The notes: generated by a model not told the origin, from the sequence alone. A stretch of DNA of 64,000 nucleotides from Pelistega europaea (GCF_013133775.1 NZ_JABGBO010000004.1:214301-278300), one strand, 5' to 3'. Numbered from the stretch's first letter, positions 35,768-46,976 are shown. Translations and numbers: made by a program.

Positions 35768-36961
35768 TTAAGCCTTAAGTATATCTCCCGGTATATATAC
35801 CCACCCATCCATAATAATGCGAGCACTACGACTCATGATAGCCTTTTTAACCACCCATTGACCATTTTCTTGCCCTGCTTGAGCACCTACACGCAACGTC
35901 CCTGAAGGGTGACCAAAACGTACAGCCTCTCTCTCACCACCACCTGCAGCAAGATTAACTAAAGTACCAGGAATGGCAGCTGCTGTACCAATAGCAACCG
36001 CCGCTGTGCCCATCATAGCATGGTGTAACTTACCCATAGACAAAGCACGCACAAGCAAATCAATATCCTCCGCCCTCACCTCTTTACCACTAGATGCTGT
36101 ATAGGTTTTCGCAGGAGCAACAAACGCAACCTTAGGCGTATGTTGACGTGTAGCCGCTTCACTAATGTCTTTAATTAATCCCATACGTACCGCTCCATGT
36201 GCACGAATGGTTTCAAACATTGCCAAAGCTTCTGGATTACTATTAATATCTTCTTGCAACTCTGTACCAGCATACCCAATAGCATCTGCATTGACAAAAA
36301 TCGTTGGAATGCCCGCATTAATCATTGTTGCTTTTAAGACTCCCACGCCTGGTACCTCAAGATCATCCACAATATTCCCTGTTGGGAACATAGATCCTCC
36401 CTCTTCGCCATCATCGGCAGGATCCATGAACTCCAGTTGAATTTCTGCCGCAGGGAAAGTCACACCATCCAACTCAAAATCACCAGTTTCTTGTACTTGT
36501 CCATTGGTAATAGGAATATGTGAAACAATCGTTTTCTGTATATTTGCTTGCCAGATTTTTACAACACAATGCCCATTTTCTGGAATTTTAGCAACATCAA
36601 TCAAACCTGCCTTAATAGCAAAAGCCCCTACTGCTGATGTCAAGTTACCGCAATTACCACTCCAATCAACAAAGGGTTTATCGATAGAAACTTGACCAAA
36701 TAAATAGTCAACATCATGACCTTCTTTTGTTGACTTACTAATAATCACAGCCTTACTGGTCGAAGATGAAGCATTACCCATACCATCAATTTGTTTTCCA
36801 TAAGGGTCAGGACTACCTAAGACGCGCAATAAAATCGCATCACGCACCTTACCAGGTTTTTGAGCAGCTTCCGGTAAATCAGTCAAACTAAAAAAAACAC
36901 CTTTGGATGTACCGCCACGATAATATGTAGCGGGAATTTTTATTTGTGGAGCAAATGCCAT
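35768..36961 (-). CDS. prpF: 2-methylaconitate cis-trans isomerase PrpF
   Basis: A 397-residue isomerase of the PrpF/DapF-like fold that converts the AcnD product (trans/cis-2-methylaconitate) so that aconitase can continue the methylcitrate cycle. The start block PATYYRGGTSKGVFF and the second active-site region IDWSGNCGNLT-like VDWSGNCGNLTSAVG are clear. GSMFPTGN and HHAMMGTAAVAIG are family blocks. It follows acnD on the same strand by 205 bp, with a terminator between. Confidence 0.95.
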   Translation of the reverse strand: MAFAPQIKIPATYYRGGTSKGVFFSLTDLPEAAQKPGKVRDAILLRVLGSPDPYGKQIDGMGNASSSTSKAVIISKSTKEGHDVDYLFGQVSIDKPFVDWSGNCGNLTSAVGAFAIKAGLIDVAKIPENGHCVVKIWQANIQKTIVSHIPITNGQVQETGDFELDGVTFPAAEIQLEFMDPADDGEEGGSMFPTGNIVDDLEVPGVGVLKATMINAGIPTIFVNADAIGYAGTELQEDINSNPEALAMFETIRAHGAVRMGLIKDISEAATRQHTPKVAFVAPAKTYTASSGKEVRAEDIDLLVRALSMGKLHHAMMGTAAVAIGTAAAIPGTLVNLAAGGGEREAVRFGHPSGTLRVGAQAGQENGQWVVKKAIMSRSARIIMDGWVYIPGDILKA

Positions 36962-37122
36962 ATCTCATCTCTCTATTAAAAATATATTAAATCTTTTGGG
37001 CTATCAAAAAACACTCTATGTTGAATGCTGCCAACCGGTTTCTTAGCAGTCCATACTAACATCAGCATGCTTTGGAATTCATGACTGCTCAAGTTTCCCG
37101 TACCTGTGCACAAGAGTACAAC

Positions 37123-37157
37123 AAAAAGCCCATCAATCCTCATGAATGATGGGCCTT
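37123..37157 (-). terminator. Intrinsic terminator after acnD
   Basis: On the minus strand GCCCATCA and TGATGGGC pair around an 11-base loop and are followed by TTTTT. It lies 10 bp after the acnD stop, so prpF may depend on read-through or its own promoter. Confidence 0.85.
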
Positions 37158-37166
37158 TATCAACTA

Positions 37167-39764
37167 TTAAGCCTTGCCTTCCAAGAAATCCTGAGCAAAG
37201 CGTTGTAATACCCCACCAGCCTCATAAATACTCACTTCTTCAGCAGTATCTAAACGACAAGTCACTGGTACCTCAACGGTTTCCCCATTTTTACGATGAA
37301 TCACCAAGGTCAAATCAGTGCGGGGTTTACGCTCACCTACCACATCATAAGTCTCGGTACCATCAAGTTCCAAAGTCTTACGATTAACACCAGGTTTAAA
37401 TTGCAATGGTAATACCCCCATACCGATTAAGTTAGTTCGGTGAATACGCTCAAAACCCTCTGCCACAATCGCTTCAACACCTGCAAGACGCACGCCTTTA
37501 GCGGCCCAGTCACGGCTAGAGCCCTGGCCATAATCCGCACCAGCCACAATAATTAAAGGTTGCTTGCGCTCCATATAGGTCTCAATAGCTTCCCACATAC
37601 GGGTAACCTTGCCTTCTGGTTCAATACGAGCCAATGATCCTTGACGCACAGAGCCATCTTCGTTGCGAACCATCTCATTAAAGAGTTTAGGATTAGCCAA
37701 TGTTGCACGTTGTGCAGTGAGATGATCGCCGCGGTGAGTTGCATAAGAGTTAAAGTCTTCTGGTGGCAAACCCATTTTCGCCAAATATTCACCAGCCGCA
37801 CTACTTGGTAAAATCGCATTGGATGGGGACAAGTGGTCAGTGGTAATATTGTCTGGCAAGATAGCTAATGGGCGCATACCTTTGAGAGTACGCTCACCTG
37901 CTAAAGCTCCCTCCCAATATGGAGGACGACGAATATAGGTTGACATTGGTCGCCAATCATAAAGTGGACTTTTAGCCTTTTCTGTTTCGCCTCGTGCAAA
38001 CATAGGAATGTAAACTGCACGGAACTGTTCCGGTTTAACAAATTTATCTACAATCGCATCAATTTCTTCGTCAGTTGGCCAAATATCCTTTAGACGAATT
38101 TCTTTACCCTCATGCACACCGAGAACATCATTTTCAATATCAAAACGAATAGAACCAGCAATCGCGTATGCTACCACTAACGGAGGTGATGCAAGGAAGG
38201 CTTGTTTAGCATAAGGATGAATACGTCCATCAAAGTTACGGTTACCTGACAACACAGCTGTAGTATATAAATCACGGTCAATAATTTCTTGTTGTAATAC
38301 AGGATCTAAAGCACCGCTCATACCGTTACAGGTGGTACAAGCAAATGCCACGATACCAAACCCTAATTTTTCCAACTCAGGTAATAAACCTGCTTCTTTT
38401 AAATAAACTTCAGCGACTTTAGAACCTGGAGCAAATGAAGTCTTTACCCAAGGTTTACGCACCAACCCTAGTCTATTGGCATTACGTGCCAATAATGCAG
38501 CAGCTACTACATTGCGTGGGTTAGAAGTGTTGGTACAGCTAGTAATCGCCGCAATAATCACTGCACCGTCTGGCATTTTGCCATCTGCGGGAATATCAAA
38601 AGGTTTGGCAAGACCCTTGGCAGCTAAATCAGTGGTAGAGAAACGGGCATGAGGGTTAGAAGGGCCAGCCATATTACGACCAACTGTCGATAAATCAAAC
38701 TTCAATACACGCTCGTACACCGCATTACGCATACCATCAGCCCATAAACCTGTATGCTTAGCGTATTTTTCCACCAAATCGACTTGCTCTGGGTCACGGC
38801 CTGTAAGTTTTAAATAATCAATGGTTTGTTGGTCAATATAGAACAAAGCAGCTGTCGCACCATACTCTGGTGTCATGTTAGAAATCGTCGCACGGTCACC
38901 GATACTAAGACTAGCAGCCCCCTCACCAAAGAATTCAACATAAGCACCTACCACACGCTCTTTACGCAAGAACTCTGTCAATGCTAATACAATATCTGTA
39001 GCGGTAATACCTGGCTGACGTTTACCTGTCAACTCTACACCAACAATATCAGGAAGACGCATCATAGACGCACGTCCCAACATCACCGTCTCAGCTTCTA
39101 AGCCACCAACCCCTACAGAAATCACACCGAGAGCATCCACATGAGGCGTGTGGCTATCTGTGCCCACACAGGTATCAGGAAATGCCACACCATCACGCAC
39201 TTGAATTACAGGAGACATTTTCTCCAAGTTAATTTGGTGCATAATACCGTTGCCGGCAGGAATGACATCTACATTTTCAAAGGCAGTCTTGGTCCAGTTA
39301 ATAAAATGAAAGCGGTCTTCATTGCGACGATCTTCAATCTCTCGATTCTTGCGGAAAGCATCTGGGTCATAACCACCACATTCTACGGCCAAAGAGTGGT
39401 CTACAATAAGTTGCGTTTGGACTACTGGATTGACTTTAGCCGGGTCACCGCCTTTCTCTGCAATCGCATCACGCAAACCAGCCAAATCCACTAACGCAGT
39501 TTGACCTAGAATATCATGACAGACAACACGAGCAGGAAACCAAGGAAAATCTAACTCCTGCTTACGGTTAATCAGTTGTAATAACCAACTGTTGAGCGTA
39601 TCTGCATCAACATCCGTAGCACGATTCACCAAATTCTCAGCGTGAATCTTAGAGGTATAAGGCAGTTTCTCCCACGCCCCATCTTGTAAGGCATTGACTG
39701 CTGCTCGTGCGTCATAATAGTGGAGATTTGTACCGGGAAGTGACTTACGAAATTGCGTATTCAT
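37167..39764 (-). CDS. acnD: Fe/S-dependent 2-methylisocitrate dehydratase AcnD
   Basis: An 865-residue aconitase-family enzyme that dehydrates 2-methylcitrate in propionate catabolism. The cluster cysteines are in AITSCTNTSNP and ACTTCNGMSG. The swivel domain contains ADYGQGSSRDWAAKG. The start MNTQFRKSLPGTNLHYYDAR matches AcnD rather than AcnA. I chose the ATG at 39764 over an in-frame TTG at 39779. No prpB or prpC is present in the window, so the rest of the cycle must be elsewhere. Confidence 0.95.
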   Translation of the reverse strand: MNTQFRKSLPGTNLHYYDARAAVNALQDGAWEKLPYTSKIHAENLVNRATDVDADTLNSWLLQLINRKQELDFPWFPARVVCHDILGQTALVDLAGLRDAIAEKGGDPAKVNPVVQTQLIVDHSLAVECGGYDPDAFRKNREIEDRRNEDRFHFINWTKTAFENVDVIPAGNGIMHQINLEKMSPVIQVRDGVAFPDTCVGTDSHTPHVDALGVISVGVGGLEAETVMLGRASMMRLPDIVGVELTGKRQPGITATDIVLALTEFLRKERVVGAYVEFFGEGAASLSIGDRATISNMTPEYGATAALFYIDQQTIDYLKLTGRDPEQVDLVEKYAKHTGLWADGMRNAVYERVLKFDLSTVGRNMAGPSNPHARFSTTDLAAKGLAKPFDIPADGKMPDGAVIIAAITSCTNTSNPRNVVAAALLARNANRLGLVRKPWVKTSFAPGSKVAEVYLKEAGLLPELEKLGFGIVAFACTTCNGMSGALDPVLQQEIIDRDLYTTAVLSGNRNFDGRIHPYAKQAFLASPPLVVAYAIAGSIRFDIENDVLGVHEGKEIRLKDIWPTDEEIDAIVDKFVKPEQFRAVYIPMFARGETEKAKSPLYDWRPMSTYIRRPPYWEGALAGERTLKGMRPLAILPDNITTDHLSPSNAILPSSAAGEYLAKMGLPPEDFNSYATHRGDHLTAQRATLANPKLFNEMVRNEDGSVRQGSLARIEPEGKVTRMWEAIETYMERKQPLIIVAGADYGQGSSRDWAAKGVRLAGVEAIVAEGFERIHRTNLIGMGVLPLQFKPGVNRKTLELDGTETYDVVGERKPRTDLTLVIHRKNGETVEVPVTCRLDTAEEVSIYEAGGVLQRFAQDFLEGKA

Positions 39765-40013
39765 ACTGAGTCCGTCCAATAAAAGTAAAAATGCTATGTT
39801 GTAGTTAGGGTTATTTTAGTCTTATATAAGACCTAATACAATCAGCATTTTTACTAATACTAATTGTCTCAAAACAATCAAAAAAAAGACTTTTAGAATT
39901 AATATTATCAGTCATTAAAAACAAGTCTCTATTTCAATGTTCAATTAAATCGCTTATCCCTACACTAGATAGGCCACACTTATAGACAACACTACTACAA
40001 CGAGTATGTACAT

Positions 40014-40038
40014 AAAAAAAGCACTGTATATACAGTGC
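40014..40038 (-). terminator. Intrinsic terminator after dnaJ
   Basis: The palindrome GCACTGTATATACAGTGC (40021-40038) is followed on the minus strand by seven T. It lies 16 bp after the dnaJ stop. The remaining gap up to acnD (39765-40013) is AT-rich and shows no gene. Confidence 0.9.
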
Positions 40039-40053
40039 CTTTAAATGAAGGGA

Positions 40054-41172
40054 TTATTTAAATATATCCTTTAGTCTATCGGTAAAGCTCTTATTCTGTG
40101 GAGAATGCTTACCTGAATTTTCATCAAGTGATTTTTGGAATTCCTGTAGCAGTTCTTTCTGTTTAGCTGTCAACTTAACTGGTGTCTCAATAAAGACATG
40201 GCAGTATAAATCGCCAGGATAAGCTGAATGAATACCCTTAATACCCTTACCACGTAAACGGAATACTTTACCTGTCTGAGTACCTTCTGGAATATCAATC
40301 TCGCCCGCTCCACCTAATGTAGGAACCTCTAGCTTGCCTCCGAGAGCAGCTGTTGCGAAAGGAACAGGAACTTCACAATGCAAATCATCCCCGTCTCGTT
40401 CAAAGATAGGATGTTTCTTAATGTGAACTTCTACATATAAGTCACCACGAGGACCTCCGTTCATACCAGGCTCACCATTACCTGCTGAACGAATACGCAT
40501 ACCATCATCAATACCTGCAGGAATTTTTACCTCTAAAGTCTTATTACGGCGAATATGTCCTTCACCATGACATTTAGGGCAAGGCTCTTTAATTTCTTTA
40601 CCAGTACCATGACAGGTATGACATGTCTGTCTAACGCGGAATGGACCTTGCTGCATGAAAACCTGTCCTGAACCACCGCAAGTGTGGCAAGTAACAGGCT
40701 CAGTACCCGCCTTGGCACCTGTGCCATGACAAGCATCACACTCATCATAACTAGGGATACGAATTTCTGTTTGGTAACCCTTGGCCGCTTGCTCTAGTGT
40801 GATGTCTAAACTGTATTTAAGATCTGCTCCACGGAACACTTGTGGACCACTAGAACGACGACCACCACCAAACATATCGCCAAAGATATCACCGAAAATG
40901 TCGCCAAAATTAGCGCCACCACCCATACCTCCCATACCTTGATTAGGGTCAACACCAGCATGACCAAACTGATCATATGCCTGACGTTTGGATGGATCAG
41001 ACAGGGTTTCATAGGCCTCGTTAGCTTCTTTAAATTTTTCTTCAGCTTCTTTATTGTCTGGGTTACGGTCAGGGTGATATTTCATTGCTAACTTACGATA
41101 AGCCTTTTTAATCTCATCTTCGCTAGCACCTTTGCTCACACCTAACACTTCATAATAATCACGTTTTGCCAT
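40054..41172 (-). CDS. dnaJ: Chaperone DnaJ
   Basis: A 372-residue class A J-protein that delivers substrates to DnaK. The J domain has HPD in [11 protein letters not shown] (about 30-40). The Gly/Phe region ([20 protein letters not shown]) follows. Four zinc repeats CxxCxGxG lie at about 138-205 ([32 protein letters not shown]). It is downstream of dnaK with a terminator between. Confidence 0.97.
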   Translation of the reverse strand: MAKRDYYEVLGVSKGASEDEIKKAYRKLAMKYHPDRNPDNKEAEEKFKEANEAYETLSDPSKRQAYDQFGHAGVDPNQGMGGMGGGANFGDIFGDIFGDMFGGGRRSSGPQVFRGADLKYSLDITLEQAAKGYQTEIRIPSYDECDACHGTGAKAGTEPVTCHTCGGSGQVFMQQGPFRVRQTCHTCHGTGKEIKEPCPKCHGEGHIRRNKTLEVKIPAGIDDGMRIRSAGNGEPGMNGGPRGDLYVEVHIKKHPIFERDGDDLHCEVPVPFATAALGGKLEVPTLGGAGEIDIPEGTQTGKVFRLRGKGIKGIHSAYPGDLYCHVFIETPVKLTAKQKELLQEFQKSLDENSGKHSPQNKSFTDRLKDIFK

Positions 41173-41202
41173 GAATGATTACGCCTCTCAATAATCTTTT
41201 CT

Positions 41203-41239
41203 AAAAATATACCCGAACAGAGATGCCTGCTCGGGTATA
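41203..41239 (-). terminator. Terminator between dnaK and dnaJ
   Basis: On the minus strand ATACCCGA and TCGGGTAT pair around a 14-base loop and are followed by ATTTTTAG. It lies 22 bp after dnaK and may lower dnaJ expression relative to dnaK. Confidence 0.8.
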
Positions 41240-41261
41240 GGACTAAACACACGGCTATGTA

Positions 41262-43178
41262 TTAGTCTTCTTTTTTAACTTCTTTAAAGTCGGCATCTAC
41301 TACGTTATCGTCAGCTGATTTAGCCTCAGCACCTCCTTGTTGTGCTGCTTGTTGTTGCATGTCAGCATACATCTTCTCACCTAATTTTTGAGAAGCTGCA
41401 CCAAGTGCTTCAACTTTGGCGTCAATAGCCGCTTTATCGTCGGATTTAATCGCTTCTTCTACATCCTTAATAGCCGCTTCAATAGCTTCTTTTTCTGATG
41501 CTTCTAATTTATCACCATATTCAGTCAACGACTTACGGGTTGCATGAACAAGTGCATCTGCTTGGTTACGTGCTTGAGCAAGCTCAGCAAGGCGTTTATC
41601 CTCAGCTGCATTCGCTTCTGCATCTTTCACCATACGTTCAATTTCAGCATCAGACAAACCTGAGTTTGCCTTAATAGTGATTTGGTTTTCTTTACCAGTA
41701 CCTTTATCCTTAGCAGATACATGAAGAATACCGTTAGCATCAATATCGAAAGTTACTTCGATTTGAGGTAGACCACGTGGTGCTGGTGGAATACCTTCAA
41801 GGTTAAACTCACCTAGTGCTTTGTTGTGTACCGCCATCTCACGTTCGCCTTGGTAAACTTTAATAGTCACCGCTGGTTGGTTATCCTCTGCTGTAGAGAA
41901 TACTTGTGAGAATTTAGTAGGAATAGTGGTGTTTTTCTTAATCATCTTAGTCATTACACCACCTAGTGTTTCAATACCTAGAGAAAGTGGTGTCACGTCT
42001 AACAACAACACATCCTTACGGTCACCTGAAAGTACAGAACCTTGGATAGCAGCACCAAATGCTACTGCTTCATCAGGATTTACATCTTTACGAGGATCTT
42101 TACCAAAGTACTCTTTAACCTTTTCTTGAACCTTAGGCATACGAGTCATACCACCAACAAGAATAACATCATCGATGTCGGTAATCTTAATGCCAGCATC
42201 TTTCACAGCAATACGGCAAGGTTCAATAGTACGTTCGATTAAATCTTCAACAAGTGCCTCTAATTTAGCACGAGTAATCTTCAAGTTAAGGTGTTTAGGA
42301 CCTGAAGCATCTGCTGTAATGTAAGGCAAGTTAATCTCTGTTTGAGTGCTAGAAGAAAGCTCAATCTTAGCTTTCTCTGCGGCTTCTTTTAGACGTTGCA
42401 ATGCAAGCACGTCTTTAGAGAGATCAACACCTTGCTCTTTCTTAAATTCTTCAATGATATAGTCGATAATACGTTGGTCAAAGTCCTCACCACCTAGGAA
42501 TGTATCCCCATTGGTAGAAAGCACTTCAAACTGCTTATCACCGTCCACATCTGCAATCTCGATGATAGATACGTCAAAAGTACCACCACCCAAGTCAAAT
42601 ACCGCAATCTTACGATCGGCTTTATCAGACTTATCCAAACCGAAAGCTAAAGCCGCTGCAGTAGGTTCATTAATAATACGTTTAACCTCAAGACCTGCAA
42701 TTTTACCTGCATCTTTAGTTGCTTGACGTTGACTATCGTTGAAGTAAGCAGGCACTGTAATCACCGCTTCTGTGACTTCTTCACCAAGAAAATCTTCAGC
42801 GGTTTTCTTCATCTTGCGAAGAATATCAGCAGACACTTGTTGAGGAGCGAGTTTCTTGCCTTGAGCTTCTACCCACGCATCGCCGTTATCAGCAGCAACA
42901 ATACCATAAGGCATCAAATCAAGATCTTTCTGAACTTCTTTATCAGAGAATTTACGACCAATTAAACGTTTAACCGCAAAAATAGTATTTTTAGGATTAG
43001 TTACTGCCTGACGTTTTGCAGGAGCACCTACAAGAACTTCACCATCTTGCACATAAGCAACGATGGAAGGTGTGGTACGTGCACCCTCAGAGTTCTCAAT
43101 TACTTTTACTTGATCACCATCTAATACAGCAACACAGCTGTTAGTTGTACCTAAGTCAATACCAATAATTTTAGACAT
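41262..43178 (-). CDS. dnaK: Chaperone DnaK (Hsp70)
   Basis: A 638-residue Hsp70. The ATPase domain begins [18 protein letters not shown] and contains the phosphate loops [14 protein letters not shown] and [12 protein letters not shown]. The interdomain linker is [15 protein letters not shown], and the C-terminal tail ends [14 protein letters not shown] chose the ATG at 43178; an extra 18 codons upstream do not match Hsp70. AAAGG lies just before. A sigma32-type promoter is visible upstream. Confidence 0.98.
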   Translation of the reverse strand: MSKIIGIDLGTTNSCVAVLDGDQVKVIENSEGARTTPSIVAYVQDGEVLVGAPAKRQAVTNPKNTIFAVKRLIGRKFSDKEVQKDLDLMPYGIVAADNGDAWVEAQGKKLAPQQVSADILRKMKKTAEDFLGEEVTEAVITVPAYFNDSQRQATKDAGKIAGLEVKRIINEPTAAALAFGLDKSDKADRKIAVFDLGGGTFDVSIIEIADVDGDKQFEVLSTNGDTFLGGEDFDQRIIDYIIEEFKKEQGVDLSKDVLALQRLKEAAEKAKIELSSSTQTEINLPYITADASGPKHLNLKITRAKLEALVEDLIERTIEPCRIAVKDAGIKITDIDDVILVGGMTRMPKVQEKVKEYFGKDPRKDVNPDEAVAFGAAIQGSVLSGDRKDVLLLDVTPLSLGIETLGGVMTKMIKKNTTIPTKFSQVFSTAEDNQPAVTIKVYQGEREMAVHNKALGEFNLEGIPPAPRGLPQIEVTFDIDANGILHVSAKDKGTGKENQITIKANSGLSDAEIERMVKDAEANAAEDKRLAELAQARNQADALVHATRKSLTEYGDKLEASEKEAIEAAIKDVEEAIKSDDKAAIDAKVEALGAASQKLGEKMYADMQQQAAQQGGAEAKSADDNVVDADFKEVKKED

Positions 43179-43242
43179 ATTATTTACCTTTATCCCTTTG
43201 TACTGGATGTATCCCACCCAGTCTTTATTCATTCATGAACCC

Positions 43243-43271
43243 TATATAGGATTACTTATTTCTTTTTCAAG
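43243..43271 (-). promoter_or_regulatory. Candidate sigma32 heat-shock promoter of dnaK
   Basis: On the minus strand CTTGAAA (43265-43271) is followed by a 14-bp spacer and CCTATATA (43243-43250). The -35 is perfect for sigma32; the -10 keeps CC but departs from CCCCATnT. Same spacing as the better grpE promoter. Confidence 0.6.
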
Positions 43272-43418
43272 AGGTTTTTTTAAATTTTTTTGAGTAAACT
43301 TCAATTTTTTTGCAACAAGCCAAACCCTCAAGCTAAAAAGACTTTAAAAACATCAAATTAACCTTAAAAAACAAGGAAATAGATGATTAAAGCCTTTTCA
43401 TGCACTTGCAAAGCATCA

Positions 43419-43991
43419 TTAATTTTGCCCTGCTGAAACAATCACCAAAGCTGGGCGCAATACACGATCAGCAATGGTATAACCTTTTTGAAGAGTTTGT
43501 GAAACACAGTTTGCTGCCACCTCTGGATGAGGCACAGATGAAATTGCTTGGTGCATATTGGGATCAAATTTATCGCCTACTACTGGAGCAATTTCTTTAA
43601 GCTGGTTACGCTCAAAAGCAGAGACGAGCTGACGTAAAGTTGTCTCCATACCCTCTTTAAGGACTTCAAGTGTTTGATTTTCTGATGCTAAAGCGGCCTC
43701 CAAACTATCTTTGACAGGAATAAGACTTTCTGAAAAAGACTCTGTACCAAACTTACGGGCTTTAGCCACTTCCTCTTGAGCACGGCGACGCACATTTTCC
43801 ATCTCAGCGTGAGCACGTAATAACTGATCTTTAAGTTCAAGCACTTGTTCTTGTAACTCACCAATGAGTTTTTGTTCTTCAGAACCCTCATCAGCAGCTA
43901 CCTCAGCCATCACTTCATCCACTGCGACTTCTTCCGTTGAGTTTCCAGGCTGAATGTTTTCTTGTTCTGGTATATTTGACGCTTGTGTCAT
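43419..43991 (-). CDS. grpE: Nucleotide exchange factor GrpE
   Basis: A 190-residue co-chaperone that releases ADP from DnaK. The N-terminus is acidic and disordered. A long coiled coil follows (about 40-100, LIGELQEQVLELKDQLLRAHAEMENVRRRA). The beta-domain contains FDPNMHQAISSVPHPE and the signature LQKGYTIADRVLRPALV. It heads grpE-dnaK-dnaJ, 240 bp upstream of dnaK. Confidence 0.96.
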   Translation of the reverse strand: MTQASNIPEQENIQPGNSTEEVAVDEVMAEVAADEGSEEQKLIGELQEQVLELKDQLLRAHAEMENVRRRAQEEVAKARKFGTESFSESLIPVKDSLEAALASENQTLEVLKEGMETTLRQLVSAFERNQLKEIAPVVGDKFDPNMHQAISSVPHPEVAANCVSQTLQKGYTIADRVLRPALVIVSAGQN

Positions 43992-44025
43992 GATTTCCTC
44001 TATATGAAATGTATATCGCCTATTT

Positions 44026-44054
44026 ATGTGGGGATAGATGGTTTATTTTTCAAG
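44026..44054 (-). promoter_or_regulatory. Sigma32 heat-shock promoter of grpE
   Basis: On the minus strand CTTGAAA (44048-44054), a 14-bp spacer and CCCCACAT (44026-44033) closely match the RpoH consensus CTTGAAA-N13/14-CCCCATnT. It lies about 35 bp before the grpE start. Confidence 0.8.
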
Positions 44055-44209
44055 AGAAAAGTTTATTGCTCTTTGCAATCCTTGTTTATTTTTATTCCTC
44101 AACCGCAGAACACAAAAAGATAGTCTATGCCCTTCTCCCAAAAAAGAGATTACAGCCAAAGCCTTGTTTATGACTCATATTGCCTATTATTAAACTTAGG
44201 CAAGCCCCA

Positions 44210-44770
44210 TCAAAACGTATTTTGTACTTTACGATAAGCTGCTGCAAAACTGACATTGGTCAACATCACGGACTCTGAAAACTCGCGGGCTTCTTCTGGA
44301 ACAGTTTGTAATTGGTTCAAATCCGTTGCTTTACGCACCACTGTAGCAGAAGGTAAGTAGAACGATGCAGGAATATCATGCCCATCGATTACACAGTTAT
44401 GACGCACCACCGCTTTGTCACCTACTTTGGTATTAAACAAAACAGTATTAAATCCAATAAAAACATTATTGCCAACTGTACAAGGACCATGCACAATAGA
44501 GCGATGGGCAATAGAAGTATTTTCACCAATAATGACGGCAGCCCCATCTTTAGAATGGATAACAACACCATCTTGAATATTAGAGTTAGCCCCTATTACT
44601 ATAGGATCCATATTACCGTCCTCATCCACCTCATCTGCACGAATAACAGCATAAGGGCCGATAAAGACATTAGCCCCCACTTTTACTAAACCACAAAGCA
44701 CCGCAGTAGGGTCAACAAAAGCCGTTTCATGAACCTCAGGGTAGTCACCACGGGGGTTTTTTCTTAACAT
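44210..44770 (-). CDS. Gamma-class carbonic anhydrase / hexapeptide-repeat protein
   Basis: A 186-residue left-handed beta-helix protein. Hexapeptides and zinc histidines appear as IQDGVVIHSKDGAA, IAHRSIVHGPCTVG and RHNCVIDGHDIP, giving three His sites as in Cam-type carbonic anhydrases. The C-terminal helix is NLNQLQTVPEEAR-like (TDLNQLQTVPEEAREF). It is a clear paralogue of the family member at 15095-15616, but more Cam-like. It follows hemH by 45 bp on the same strand, so the two are likely cotranscribed. Confidence 0.85.
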   Translation of the reverse strand: MLRKNPRGDYPEVHETAFVDPTAVLCGLVKVGANVFIGPYAVIRADEVDEDGNMDPIVIGANSNIQDGVVIHSKDGAAVIIGENTSIAHRSIVHGPCTVGNNVFIGFNTVLFNTKVGDKAVVRHNCVIDGHDIPASFYLPSATVVRKATDLNQLQTVPEEAREFSESVMLTNVSFAAAYRKVQNTF

Positions 44771-44815
44771 TTTTGCTCCTTTTTCCTCTGTTAAAATTAT
44801 CTCTATTGCTATAGG

Positions 44816-45793
44816 TTAGTCCCAAGATTCTAGCCGACTTTTCACAATTTCTGCCAATGCTTCAATCCATTCTCCATCATCATTAAGACAGGGAATATAT
44901 CGAAATTGCTGACCACCTTTGGTCTTAAATGCAGAGGCACAACCTAGTCGAATTTCCTCTAATGTCTCTAAACAATCAGCCGCAAATCCTGGACACATAA
45001 CATCTACACGGGTAACCCCTTGGGCTGGATAGGCTTCTAGCACCTTTAATGTCGCTGGCCCTACCCACTTTGCCCGACCAAATTGACTCTGAAAACTCAC
45101 TTCGATAGGCACACCATGTTCCCGTAACACTTCTCTTAACAGTGCTGCAGTTTTCTGACAATCATCATAATAAGGGTCTCCCAAATCCACACTGCGTTGT
45201 GGCAAGCCATGAAAACTTAGTAATAAACGTTCTGGCTTACCATAATCTTGCCAGAATCGCTCTACTTTGTGCTGAAGACAGGAGATATAAGCAGGATGCT
45301 CTGCATAGCGTTTAATAAAACGGTAGTCTGGTTGATTACGCATTTTACGAGAAATCTGTGCCACACGGTCAAAAAGAGTTGCTGTTGTACTAGCTGCATA
45401 TTGAGGGTACATAGGCACAATAAGCATGCGCTCACAACCTTGGTGTTGCAGACCAATAATTTTCTGCTCTAAATCTGGCTCACCATAACGCATAGCCATA
45501 TCAACAATCACGTTATTTGCTGCCAACCGCTCTGCTAAACCATCTGCCTGTGCACGCGTGTAAACCAGTAAAGGAGAGCCCTCCTTTAACCAAATAGCGC
45601 GATATTTTTCCACTAATTTAGGGGCCCGAAAAGGCAATACCATACACTTGAGAATCACTTGCCACAAAGGTTTAGGAAGCTCAACTACACGAGGGTCTGA
45701 TAAAAACTCATTTAAATAACGTCGAATATCTGCGACTTCATAACTAGCCGGCGTGCCTAAATTCACCAGTAACACACCTATTGGATTCGACAT
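44816..45793 (-). CDS. hemH: Ferrochelatase
   Basis: A 325-residue enzyme that inserts Fe2+ into protoporphyrin IX in the last heme step. The family blocks are GVLLVNLGTPA at 6-16, FLSDPRVVELP, the catalytic His in LLSFHGLPQRSV, the SQFGRAKWVGP block, and the Glu region in CLETLEEI. Length is normal. It sits 147 bp downstream of hrcA on the same strand, an order known in related betaproteobacteria. Confidence 0.96.
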   Translation of the reverse strand: MSNPIGVLLVNLGTPASYEVADIRRYLNEFLSDPRVVELPKPLWQVILKCMVLPFRAPKLVEKYRAIWLKEGSPLLVYTRAQADGLAERLAANNVIVDMAMRYGEPDLEQKIIGLQHQGCERMLIVPMYPQYAASTTATLFDRVAQISRKMRNQPDYRFIKRYAEHPAYISCLQHKVERFWQDYGKPERLLLSFHGLPQRSVDLGDPYYDDCQKTAALLREVLREHGVPIEVSFQSQFGRAKWVGPATLKVLEAYPAQGVTRVDVMCPGFAADCLETLEEIRLGCASAFKTKGGQQFRYIPCLNDDGEWIEALAEIVKSRLESWD

Positions 45794-45940
45794 TTTTTCT
45801 CCCTAAACTTTGTACATAACATGGTATGTTTTAATCCAGCATACCAAAATTTTTCTTTTCAAAATATAAATATTACGGCTATCTAAAATAACACCCCGCC
45901 ATTATATAGTATCTTGGGTGGTGACACCGTCATCTCAAGC

Positions 45941-46945
45941 TTATTGACTCAAAGCATTTGATAATAGCTTGGCAGTAATATCCACAATAGGAATCACACG
46001 TTCGTATGACATGCGACTGGGTCCAATCACTCCCAATGAACCTACAATTTTACCGTTAACTGCATAAGGAGCAGTAACTACAGATAAATCCTCTAAAGGA
46101 ACTAGATGTGATTCACCGCCAATATAAATTTGCACGCCTTGTGAATGCGAAGAAACATCCAACAACTGCATCAACTCTGTTTTCTGTTCAAATAGAGAAA
46201 AAGTCTGACGTAAACGATTCATATCCGAGGTAATATCTGCCACCTCTAGTAAATGTCGTTCTCCCGAGACAAAAACATCTTCACTACGTAGCTCACCTAC
46301 ATAATCTACTGTCGCCTGCATAAGACGAGAAATATCCTCTTTAAGAACTTTTAACTGTGAACTCAACTCTTCACGAACAGATTGGAATGACTTGCCTGAA
46401 AAATGTTGATTAAAATAATTTGCTGCACTCACTAACTCACTGTCAGAATAGTCTTTATTCACAAGCAAAATCCTGTTCTGCACATCCCCCTCAGGGGTTA
46501 CAATAATCAGCAAAACACGTCTCTCTGACAGACGGATAAACTCAATATGACGGAATACTTGAGAACGTTGCGGGGTTACCACTACTCCCGCAAAACGGGT
46601 CAACCGCGACATCAAGGATGCAGCGGTATTTATTGCTTCACTAGGAGAGCTTTGTTCAAACTCTTGTCCCAACTGTTCATAATGTTCAGTATTAAATGAG
46701 TTTACTGCCAGTAAACGATCAACAAATAGGCGATAACCTTTAGGTGTAGGCACTCGTCCTGCTGATGTGTGCGGACTTTGTACCAATCCCTGAGCCTCTA
46801 GGTCGGCCATCACATTACGAATAGTGGCAGGGGATAATTGAAACATACCTGCCAGCACCTTAGAGCCAACAGGTTGACCATCTTGAATATATCGTTCAAT
46901 TAAGGCTGTTAGTAAATGACTTGCTCGCTCTTCCATCACCATCAC
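45941..46945 (-). CDS. hrcA: Heat-inducible transcription repressor HrcA
   Basis: A 334-residue repressor that binds CIRCE elements and needs GroE for activity. The N-terminal winged helix-turn-helix contains [12 protein letters not shown] and [19 protein letters not shown]. The effector domain has [14 protein letters not shown] and the C-terminal [18 protein letters not shown]. Several Met codons crowd the start (46945, 46942, 46936). No CIRCE element is present in the window, so its main targets are elsewhere. It is divergent from nadK across a 107-bp gap. Confidence 0.95.
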   Translation of the reverse strand: MMVMEERASHLLTALIERYIQDGQPVGSKVLAGMFQLSPATIRNVMADLEAQGLVQSPHTSAGRVPTPKGYRLFVDRLLAVNSFNTEHYEQLGQEFEQSSPSEAINTAASLMSRLTRFAGVVVTPQRSQVFRHIEFIRLSERRVLLIIVTPEGDVQNRILLVNKDYSDSELVSAANYFNQHFSGKSFQSVREELSSQLKVLKEDISRLMQATVDYVGELRSEDVFVSGERHLLEVADITSDMNRLRQTFSLFEQKTELMQLLDVSSHSQGVQIYIGGESHLVPLEDLSVVTAPYAVNGKIVGSLGVIGPSRMSYERVIPIVDITAKLLSNALSQ

Positions 46946-46976
46946 ATCTACACTAATATGACATTTTTATCTTACC

